From the NCBI GenBank assembly GCA_947462335.1, contig OX381706.1, forward strand, positions 15,910,784 through 15,974,783: 64,000 bases of DNA. Reading direction: 5' to 3'. A model generated the notes under the pieces. The model did not search any database. It was not told where the DNA came from and saw only the letters and a list, made by a program, of their open reading frames with translations. Within the stretch, counting starts at the first letter, position 1, and every line of letters begins with the position of its first letter. Origin of the DNA: Harmothoe impar. Its lineage: Eukaryota; Annelida; Polychaeta; Phyllodocida; Polynoidae. The position numbers and the translations under genes are program-made. This document shows positions 12,301 to 24,300 of this stretch, piece after piece.

Positions 12301-15300
12301 TAACCTGCCTCCGAGAAGTACCCATCGTATCTCTGCCCCAACTTACACATTCACATCACTACTTGTATCTCCGCCCAAACTTCAACGTTCAGATCAGCGC
12401 TTGTATCTCTGCCCCAACCTACACATTCACATCGGTGTTTGCATCTCTGCCCTATCTTGCCTATTCAAATCAGTCTAAACATCTCTGCCCCAACCTGCCT
12501 GTTCACATCAGCACATGTATCTCTTCCCCAACCTGCCTGTTCACATTAGTACTTTCATCTCTGCCCCAACCTGCCTGTTCACTTGTATCTCTACCCAAAC
12601 CTGCCTTTTCAAATTTGCATCTCTGCCCTATCTTCCATGTTAACATCAGTATTTGTATCTCTTCCCCAAACTACACATTCACATTATTATGAAGTCTGTT
12701 CTCTGATAATGATATATATATAGGTTGGGCAAAGATACACGTATATTGCTGTGATGACTACCTGGACAGCTAAGTTAAGAACTGGGAGCCCACGTTCTGG
12801 AACCCTGTATATTAACATCATATATTAACCTCATCACTTTGTCAATCTGCCTATTTATGTACATTAATAATTTGAGCGTGACTCTTTCCAAAGAAATGTC
12901 ATAAATTTTATACCTAACTTTTGTGGAACTCTCGTCCCCATGATTCTCGTCATTCATTCAAGTGACATGGTCCGATGATTTGGGCTCGAAAATCAATGAT
13001 GAACCAGAATGTTCCCTATGACCATACTTCATGGGCTAGCTACTTTATTTAATCTCATCCTCTAGAATTCAGCTTAGAATTTAACTTGTTATCAGGTTAT
13101 GGCTCCTTTTACTACTTTTGGAGTGCACGCTATAATTCCCTCATCGAAAATACACTGTGAAATTCTCTACTTGGGCCACATCTGACCCTCTAATTGGGCT
13201 CATTTTGCCCATAGAGAACATATTATTGTGCCCTATCCTCCAAAAATGATATTGTACTAACATTTGGAACTATTTAAGTAGGATTCAAAATATGAAAAAA
13301 AACGGACCATGTCACTTTAAATAAACAGCATAAGTTTATGATTTCCGAGTATGTTATTAAATATACAGAGTACCAGAACATGAGTCCCCAGTTGTAAACT
13401 TAGCTGTCCAGGTAGTCATGTAGTAATAATGAGAACTTCAGGATGTTGACCCCAGCCATCTACAAGAACATGCTTTATGGTGAAGCTGAAGGCCTGGAAC
13501 ATGTTGACTGCAGCGCCACAATTGTAGTAGCAGCGGCAGAGTAGGAACTAAAACACCACTACCGTAAATTTTCGCCTGGAAGATGCGGCTTGTACGCGAG
13601 TCAGACTCAGCTTTTCTTTGATACCAAATATGCCTATATAGAGTGCGGCTTATACAAGAGTTTTTTTTTAAAAATAGATATACCTTTGTACCAAATTAGC
13701 AATTTTCAGACCTCTTCTGTTGCTTGTAATTATATAATTTGATAAGGTGAGGGAGCGGCTTATAAGCGAGTTATGCTTATACGCGAGGTTTTACAGTAGT
13801 AGATGTATCACACCTGGAGGGGAGGCAGAGAGGAAGGGTGTGGGCGTGAGAGGGGGCGCAGAGGGGGAGGGGACTAGGCTAGGAAGTGCCAACGAAGGAG
13901 GGGCAGAGAGAAAGGAGGGAGGAGCAGTGCAATACTTACACAGGCCATATCCTTAGCACACCCATAGCGTAGTGATGTGGGGTGTAAAAACGGCCCTCCA
14001 AACGCCAGTGCTTTCTGTCAGGGGACCCCCAGAACGTACTGATGTGGGGTGTAAAAATGGCCCTCCAAATGCCAGTGCTTTCTGTCATGGGACCCCCAGA
14101 ACGTACTCATGTGGTATAAAGGGCCCTCCAGATGCCAGAAATATTGATGGATGATGGCTCCAAACGCCAGTGGTTTTCACATATTTCAAGTATTTCAATG
14201 TGATATATAAGGCCTAGATTACACGAGACTGCTACTATTCTTTTTATAATATATATGTATGATAAAAGGTACTATGACTACTGCCTTCCCATACTTCATA
14301 ACTTATTGCTTAATTAGTAGTAATTAATCTTGAAAATCGATAATATCCTAATTTTGCAATATTTGAAAATACATGGTGACTATAGCAATACATCTCGTGA
14401 TGATATAACAGCTCAATTAAAATTATTTTGAGTTGTCACAATGAGTAAATGCTTCTAGTTGAGCATTATCTCAAGATGTCATCAATTATACCATATGATA
14501 TGATAAATTTCATGCTAATTAGCATTTGTTCCCAATACACATTAGCAGGACTTGGCACTTCTGCTTGTGATATGCATAGGATAGCATTAAAACATTTTAA
14601 TAGGTCTTTTATACTACAACTTGAAAATAAAACGTTTTAGAACGTTATGGCAGTAGGGTATCTATTGTGCTTTTATACTACAACTTGAAAATAAAACGTT
14701 TTAGAACGTTATGGCAGTAGGGTATCTATTGTGCTTTGATACTACAACTTGAAAGTAAAACGTTTTAGAACGTTATGGCAGTAGGGTATCTTTTGTGCTT
14801 TTATACTACAACTTGAAAATAAAACGTTTTAGAACGTTATGGCAGTAGGGTATCTATTGTGCTTTGATACTACAACTTGAAAGTAAAACGTTTTAGAACG
14901 TTATGGCAGTAGGGTATCTTTTGTGCTTTTATACTACAACTTGAAAATAAAACGTTTTAGAACGTTATGGCAGTAGGGTATCTTTTGTGCTTTGATACTA
15001 CAACTTGGAAGGAAAACGTATTAGAACGTTATGGCAGTAGGGTATCTATTGTGCTTTGATACTACAACTTGAAAATAAAACGTTTTAGAACGTTATGGCA
15101 GTAGGGTATTTATTGTGCTTTGATACTACAACTTGAAAATAAAACGTTTTAGAACGTTATGGCAGTAGGGTATTTATTGTGCTTTGATACTAAAACTTGA
15201 AAATAAAACGTTTTAGAACGTTATGGCAGGAGGGTATCTATTGTACTTTGACACTACAACTTGAATGTCTCTGCCATGGTACACAACCGTTAGGCCCCTG

Positions 15301-18300
15301 TCAACCAGGCCCTTGGTAATCAGGCCCTTGTCCATGAGGCCCTTAACCATTAGGCCCAGAAAGACCAATAGAATCCATTAGGTACCAATAGAATCCTATA
15401 GGTACTAATACAATCCAATAGGTACCAATAGAATCATGTAGGTACCATTGAATCCAATTTGTACCAATAGCATCCAGTAGTTACCAATAGAATCCTATAG
15501 GTATCTATATGATCCTATAGGTACTAATAGAATCCATTAGGTACCAATAGAATCCATTAGGTACCAATAGAATCCATTAGGTACCAATATAATCCTATAG
15601 GTATCAATGTAATCCTAGAGGTACTAATAGAATCCATTAAGTACCAATAGAATCCAATTGATACCAATAGAATACATTAGGTACCAATAAAATTATATAG
15701 GTACCAATAGAATCTATTAGGCCATGCATGTGACTATTCCTTAGAGGCAAACGGAGAACGGGATAAAGGGACAACGGGATAAAGGGAGAATGGGATAAAC
15801 AGAGAACGGGATAAACAGAGAACGGGATAAGCGGAGAACGGGATAAATGGAGAACGGGATAAACGGAAAAGAGATAAAGGGAGAACGGGATGAAGGGAGA
15901 ACAGGATGAAGGGAGAACGGGATGAAGAGAGAACGGGATGAAGGGATAAACGAAGACCGGGATAAATGGAGAATGATATAAATGGAGAACGGCATAAACG
16001 TACAACAGGATAAATGGAGAACGGGATAAATGGACAACGGGATAAACAGACAACAGCATAAACAGAGAATGGGATAAAAGGAAAACGGGATAAACAGAGA
16101 ACGGGATGCACAGAGAACGGGATAAATGGAGAAGGGGATGCACGGAGAATGGGATTAACGGAGAATGGGATAAATGGAGAATGGGATACACGGAGAACGG
16201 GATAAGGGAGAACGGGAGGTACTAATACAATCCAATAGGTACCAATAGCATCCAGTAGTTACCAATAGAATCCAATTGGTACCAATAGCATCCAGTAGTT
16301 ACCAATAGAATCCTATAGGTATCTATATGATCCTATAGGTACTAATAGAATCCATTAGGTACCAATAGAATCCATTAGGTACAAATAGAATCCATTAGGC
16401 ACCAATAGAATCCATTACGTACCAATAGAATCCAATTGATACCAATAGAATACATTAGGTACCAATAAAATCATATGAGGCTGTGTCTCACGACCTTAGG
16501 CCAATGTTTTTGTCTCTGACCGGGTGCAAGCTCTGACCGGGTGCCAGCTCTGGCCGGGTGCCAGCTCTGACCGGCCTGAATAAAATCGGGTTATTTAGGG
16601 CAGATGATGATAAAAATGGGCAACTAATGACTAGTTTAAAAAGTTATAACATCCATTAAACTTCAGCTGGCACCCAGTCAGAGACAAAAACATTGGCCCA
16701 AGGTCGTGAGACACAGCCATAGGTACCAATAGAATCCATAAGGCCATGCATGTGAGTATTCCTTAGAGGTGAACGGAAAACGGGATAAAGGGAGAAAGGG
16801 ATAAAGGGAGAATGGGATAAAGGGAGAACGGGATAAACGGAGAACGGGATAATCCGAGAACTGGATAAACGGAGAAGGAGGTAAACGGAGAAGGGGATAA
16901 ACAGAGAAGCGGATAAAAGGAGAACGGGATAAACAGAGAACGGGATAAACGGAGAATGGGATAAACGGAGAATTGGATAATGGGAGAACTGGATAAACGA
17001 GAACGGGATAAACGAGAACGGGATAAACGGAGAACGGGATAAACAGAGAAAGGGTGAATGGAGAACGGGATAAATCGAGAACGGTATAAAATGGAGAACG
17101 GGATAAGCGTAGAAAGGGATAAACGTAGAAAGGGATAATGGGAGAAGGGGATAAACGGAGAAGGGGATAAACGGAGAAGGGGATAAGCAGATAAACGGAA
17201 AAGGGGATGAACGGAGAACGGGATATATAGAGAACGGGATAAACGGAGAATGGGATAAACGGAGAACGGGATAAACGGAGAATTGGATAATGGGAGAACT
17301 GGATAAACGAGAAAGGGATAAATGGAGAACGGTATAAAACGGAGAACGGGATAAACGTAGAAAGGGATAATGGGAGAAGGGGATAAACGGAGAAAGGGAT
17401 AAACGGAGAAGGGGATAAACGGAGAAGGGGATAAGCAGATAAACGGAAAAGGGGATGAACGGAGAACGGGATAAATAGAGAACGGGATAAACGGAGAATG
17501 GGATAAACTGAGAACGGGATAAAGGGAGAACGGGATAAATGGAGAACGGGATAAATGGAGAACGGGATAAACGGACAACGGGATAAACGAGATAAACGGA
17601 CAACGGGATAAACGAGATAAACGGACAACGGGATAAACGGAGAAGGAGATAAACGGGGAAGGGGATAAACGGAGAATGGCAAAAAAGGAGAATGGGATAA
17701 GCGGTGAAGGGGATAAACGGAGAACGGGATAAAAGGAGAACAGGATAAACGGAGAACGGGATAATGGGAGAACGGGATAAACGGAGAACGGGATAAACGG
17801 AGAACAGGATAAACGGAGAATGGGATAAACGGAGAACGGGATAAAAGGAGAACGGGATAAACGGAGAACAGGATAAACAGAGAAGGGGTGAATGGAGAAC
17901 GGGGTAAACGGAGAACGGGATAAATGGAGAACGGGATAATGGGAGAAGCGGATAAACGGAGAAGGGGATAAACTGAGAAGGGGATAAGCAGATAAACGGA
18001 AAAGGGGATGAATGGAGAACGGGATAAATAGAGAACGGGATAAAGGGAGAATGGGATAAACGGAGAATGGGATAAACGGATAAGGGAATAAGCGGATAAA
18101 CCGAAAAGGGGATGAACGGAGAAGGGGATAAATGGAGAACGGGATAAACGAAGAACGGGATAAAGGGAGAATGGGATAAAGGGAGAAAGGGATAAAGGGA
18201 CAACGGGATAAATTGAGAACGGGATAAACGGACAACGGGATAAACGGACAACGGGATAAACGGGATAAACAGACAACGGGATAAACGGAGAACTGGATAA

Positions 18301-21300
18301 GCAGATAAACCGAAAAGGGGATGAACGGAGAAGGGGATAAATGGAGAACGGTATAAAACGGAGAACGGGATAAACGTAGAAAGGGATAATGGGAGAAGCG
18401 GATAAACGGAGAAGGGGATAAACGGAGAAAGGGATAAACAGAGAAGGGGATAAACGGAGAAGGGGATAATGGAGAAGGAGAACAGGATAAACGGAGAACG
18501 GGATAATGGGAGAACGGGATAAACGGAGAACGGGATAAACGGAGAACGGCATAAACGGAGAACGGGATAAACGGAAAATGGGATAAACGGAGAACGGGAT
18601 AAAAGGAGAACGGGATAAACGGAGAACAGGATAAACAGAGAAGGGGTGAATGGAGAACGGGGTCAACGGAGAACGGGATAAATGGAGAATGGGATAAAAC
18701 CGTGAACGGGATAAACGTAGAAAGGGATAATGGGAGAAGCGGATAAACGGAGAAGGGGATAAACTGAGAAGGGGATAAGCAGATAAACGGAAAAGGGGAT
18801 GAATGGAGAATGGGATAAATAGAGAACGGGATAAACGGAGAATGGGATAAACGGACAACGTGATAAACGGAGAAGGGGATAAGCGGATAAACCGAAAAGG
18901 GGATGAACGGAGAAGGGGATAAATGGAGAACGGGATAAACGAAGAATGGGATAAAGGGAGAATGGGATAAAGGGAGAAAGGAATAAAGGGAGAACAGGAT
19001 AAATTGAGAACCAGATAAACGGACAACGGGATAAACGGACAACGGGATAAACGGGATAAACGGAGAAGGGGATAAACTGAGAAGGGGATAAGCAGATAAA
19101 CGGAAAAGGGGATGAATGGAGAACGGGATAAATAGAGAACGGGATAAACGGAGAATGGGATAAACGGAGAATGTGATAAACGGAGAAGGGGATAAGCGGA
19201 TAAACCGAAAAGGGGATGAACGGAGAAGGGGATAAATGGAGAACGGGATAAACGAAGAACGGGATAAAGGGAGAATGGGATAAAGGGAGAAAGGGATAAA
19301 GGGACAACGGGATAAATTGAGAACGGGATAAACGGACAACGGGATAAACGGACAACGGGATAAACGGGATAAACGGACAACGGGATAAACGGAGAACGGG
19401 ATAAGCAGATAAACCGAAAAGGGGACGAACGGAGAAGGGGATAAATGGAGAACGGTATAAAACGGAGAACGGGATAAACGTAGAAAGGGATAATGGGAGA
19501 AGGGGATAAATGGAGAAGGGGATAAACGGAGAAAGGGATAAACGGAGAAGGGGATAAACGGAGAAGGGGATAAGCAGATAAACGGAAAAGGGGATGAACG
19601 GAGAACGGGATAAATAGAGAACGGGATAAACGGAGAATGGGATAAACTGAGAACGGGATAAAGGGAGAACGGGATAAATGGAGAACGGGATAAATGGACA
19701 ACGGGATAAACGGAAAACGGGATAAACGGGATAAACGGACAACGGGATAAACGAAGAAGGGGATAAACGGGAAAGGGGATGAACGGAGAATGGCAAAAAA
19801 GGAGAATGGGATAAGCGGTGAAGGGGATAAACGGAGAACGGGATAAAAGGAGAACAGGATAAACGGAGAACGGGCTAATGGGAGAACGGGATAAACGGAG
19901 AACGGGATAAACGGAGAACGGGATAAACGGAGAACGGGATAAACGGAGAATGGGATAAACGGAGAACGGGATAAAAGGAGAACGGGATAAACGGAGAACA
20001 GGATAAACAGAGAAGGGGTGAATGGAGAACGGGGTAAATGGAGAACGGGATAAATGGAGAATGGGATAAAACCGAGAACGGGATAAACGTAGAAAGGGAT
20101 AATGGGAGAAGCGGATAAACGGAGAAGGGGATAAACTGAGAAGGGGATAAGCAGATAAACGGAAAAGGGGATGAATGGAGAACGGGATAAAAAGAGAACT
20201 GGATAAACGGAGAATGGGATAAACGGACAACGTGATAAACGGAGAAGGGGATAAGTGGATAAACCGAAAAGGGGATGAACGGAGAAGGGGATAAATGGAG
20301 AAGGGGATAAACGAAGAACGGGATAAAGGGATAAAGGGAGAACGGGATAAAGGGAGAATGGGATAAATTGAGAACGGGATAAACGGACAACGGGATAAAG
20401 GGACAACGGGATAAACGGGATAAACGGACAACGGGATAAACGGAGAACGCGATGGCGCACACTTTTGAGAGAGTGTAATGGGGAGAATATGATGTACACA
20501 GGACATACACATGATGTATACTGTTGAGGGAGTGTCTAATGGGCAATATGATGTACATATGACGTACACATGGCATACACTGTCGGCTTCCTACAAAATC
20601 ATCTACACATCTTTGCAACCATGCTGCCATAGTGGACCCATGCGTATTTGGGACCTATACCAGACCAGTTAATGTAAATCTACTTTATTTCATAGCAGAA
20701 GTGCCAAAACGTTCTGAAACGTTTTATCTTTGCAACTATGCTGCCATAGTGGACCCATGCGTATTTGGGACCTATACCAGACCAGTTAATGTATATCAAC
20801 TATATTTCATAGCAGAAGTGCCAAAACGTTCTGAAACGTTTTATCTTTGCAACCATGCTGCCATAGTGGACCCATGCGTATTTAGGACCTATATCAGATC
20901 AAATATTGTACATCTACTATATCCAACTAGACCTACCATAGTAGGTTCATGTGTATTAGGGTTTGATGACACACAAAAAATGTGTATATGCTATAGAACT
21001 GCCAGAACGTTTTAATGAGTTTTGCTTTTTGAGCTAGACCTACCAGAGTGGGACAATGTGTATTTGGCATCACAATTTATATTGAATAAAGAGGAAAATC
21101 AGTTCTAAAATACACATCAGTACACTATGGGAGCCAAAAACTTGAAAAATCCATTACACATATTACGTTCTGGGAGTCCCCTGACAGAAAGCACTGGCAT
21201 TTGGAGGGCCCTTTTTACACCCCACATTAGTACGTTCTGGGGGTCCCCTGACAGAAAGTACTGGCGTTTTGAGGGCCATTTTTGCACCCCACATCAGTAC

Positions 21301-24300
21301 GCTCTGGGGGTCCCCTGACAGAAAGCACTGGCGCTCCTAAGGATATGTCTTCTACACAGGCCATATGAAACCAGCGTGAATACATTGATTTTATAAAAGG
21401 ATTTCATGCTAATTTATACTGATAGATACTGATGGGTTTTTAAAAATGAAAACTGCCAAAATATATTGAGAAATGTTTAAATTCACTGAAAAATGGTGAC
21501 ATGGCCATAACTTTGCTTCTAATAAGACTATTTGGAAAATTCTTTCACCATTGGAAAGCAACTTTCATGGCCGGTCATTCTGGCCAATGTCTAAAGAGCC
21601 TACATCGGCCATTACGATTCTACATCGGCAAAAGCCGATGTGCCGATGTCATTTCGGCAACACTGGAGGAGCAAATGAGGGAAGGAGTTGGTAGGGGATA
21701 GAGGGCGGGAGAAAAGTTGGGTCCAAAATAACCCCTCTTCCTGTAGCCGAGCATGTAGGGTAGATTCACCATCAGTCGGACAAATACCCTGAGACGGACG
21801 CTCAAATATCTATTTATGCATACATACAAAAAGACTTCTAGCGGCTCTTTGTTGGAAAGAATTTCACTTAAATTTTGCCAGAATTCGCAAATAAAGAGAT
21901 TTAGACTGCTTGATTAAACACAAATTCAAGTGTCCGTCTCAGGGTACACTGTAAAAACAGTGTTTAGGCTGTAAATGCGCATGCTTAGTGGCTAAACACT
22001 TTTCTAAACACTATCTTGTCCCACATTTTTAAACACTTTTTTCCATCTAAACATGTTTAATTTCTAAACATGTTTAGATAAAGTGTGTTTAGTGTGCAAA
22101 GTGTTTAGATCTAGTAGGTGTTTACATGTATAGAGTTTAGACCAAGGAAGGGTTTAGATATATAGTGTGTAGAACTGTAGAGTGTTTACACGTGTAGTGT
22201 TTAGAATTATTAGGCATTTAGATGAATAGCATTTAGATATAGTAGGTGTTTAGTTTAAAAGTGTTTAGGTGAAGCTGATGTGTTTATAGTGATTGTAATG
22301 TGCATATTAGGATATGTTATTGGTCCAATTTATCATCTTATATTCAGATAGCCTGGAAATAGTAGTATTTTATAACACTTAAATTATAGAGTGTCATCAC
22401 ATATCTTATATAGCATCCATACTAAGTAACTGGGAAATGTGTACAACAGAATGATAGAGGGAACATTGCTATATATTTTCTTATGTCCCACAAAACAGGT
22501 GTCCCCAGTGGTTATAGCTTTTCTGCACATTATTTCTATTAATCTAAACCCCAAATCATAGACCTACTTTTTGCGTAATAATAGCCATATGTTGCCATAT
22601 TTGAATCACCCAAATGATATGATTCTTTGTTTGTTTATTCAAGGATCAGCTTAGAGATGGGTGGGGAAAGTCCATCCATGTACTTAGCTGCCACCTGGTG
22701 GGATAAAATTGTGTTTAATATCTAAACACTTAAACATGTTTAGGTCTAGTGTTTAGAGGTTTAGATTAAATGTGTTTAAGTCTAAACTGATAAGGTATTT
22801 AACATGGTTACAATGTATATGTTAGGTGTTTAAACAAGTATACCAATTATAACAAACAGACACAGCCATGATCCAGTTTTAGGCAAAATACTATATTTCC
22901 TTGTTTATAAACTGTGCCCCAAATATAGGCAGGGAATAACACTCCATTAATTACCACCTTTCTGGTTCTGACTTTGCTTGTAATTCAAGTACTCATTTCT
23001 GCAGATTTTCTGAACTTTAGAGATACACTTTGGAAAAGGCCAAGCTTATGTTTGGATAATAAGTATTAAAATTGCATTTCAATAGGTTATAAAAAGCTGC
23101 TAAAATAATCGGAATAATGATAGCAATATGATTGGCATACTGCAGAAAAGGTGTTCCACACACTATTTGGTATCTAAACACCTCATTGTTTAAATGCTGA
23201 ACAGGCGGTAAACATAATGTTTAAAGGCTTAACACAAAGAAAACATATGCTTAAATAGTAAACACCCATCTGCATAAGTGTTTACTTTCTAAATGTCTAA
23301 ACACATGCATGTCTTCGGTGTTTAGGCATTTAGAAATGATATGTTTAACATACATAAAGTCTGTTTAGATGTCTTAAGTGCGTACAGATTAAACATGTTT
23401 AGCTTTTTTGGTGTTTAAAGTTAAACACTGTTTTTACAGTGTATGTGTCCGACTCAGTATGACTCTACCCTATGTGATATACCACTTGTTACAATGTAAA
23501 TAGTGCAGGGTCGGTGTCAGGTCCACTTGTACTGAACCCTATAAGGACGGCATAATGCTTTAAAGTATCATACCCTTGGTGGTCATGATGCATAAATGCA
23601 GCCTTGGTGAGTCACTCACCAGCGCTGCATTCAAGCATCATGATAACCCTACAGAGTTGGGACACCCCCAATGGGTCGGCATGATGCAGCAATGCAGTAC
23701 CGGTGAGTTACTCGCCGGGGCTGCATTGGTGCATCATGATGACAAATATCATCTTTTAGCAACATGCTGTCCTTAAAGGGTTAACACGTGTAAGGATTGA
23801 ATGACTGTTTTGCCCACACACGGCAGGCTACGCAATATTGCTTGGTGCAGTATAAGACGTAATGGTAGGACGAGCCGTTCCCTGAACCCGTGAGTCCCTG
23901 TCGTGTTTCTAGGTACTCCCTGATAAGGTGGAGGTCAGACCCAAGGTCATGATGACTGGAGGTAAACAAGGGGGAATAATGCTACCCTGCCGCCCTACAA
24001 TAAAGATACAAGAAGAAAAAACTAGGTTTATGACATAGCATGGTACAGCATCGGTGAGCGGTGGGGCCCTTTATGGGGTGCGGGCGGGGGTCCCCACGTC
24101 GATTTCAAGAAATGCTCATGTCGCCAGGTCGATTTTAAGAATTGTCCCATGTCCCATGTCACTGAATCTTTATTCCTCCTGTCCCATAACACCAAGCCCC
24201 AAAAAGGCCACGCCGAATTTAGGGGTCTAGTCATCAAGGTGTACATGCTACTGTAAAACCTCGCGTATAAGCCGCGGGTAGTACGCAAGTCAGATCGGCG

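Larger units (their letters stand above)
13960..21355. mobile_element. Foldback-like element with long composite inverted repeats and satellite core
   Basis: The left arm holds 67-bp tandem repeats (13974-14170, core GATGTGGGGTGTAAAAA and CAGTGCTTTCTGTCAGGGGA), then 64-bp repeats (about 14590-15265) containing AAAACGTTTTAGAACGTTAT. The right arm has the mirror order: about 117-bp repeats (20618-21015) containing AAAACGTTCTGAAACGTTTT, then the 67-bp repeats in inverse orientation (21165-21353). Satellite arrays fill the middle. This matches foldback-type transposons, whose long TIRs carry subrepeats. No transposase is visible. Confidence 0.6.

Noticed and set aside
15637..20630. Long minus-strand open frames (up to 1273 codons)
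   Set aside because: They are translations of the 16-bp satellite, which lacks stop codons on the minus strand; three frames are open over the same stretch and give the same repeated peptide.
20632..21015. 127-codon plus-strand frame with internal repeats
   Set aside because: It is the 117-bp tandem repeat, whose period is divisible by three; part of the foldback-like arm.
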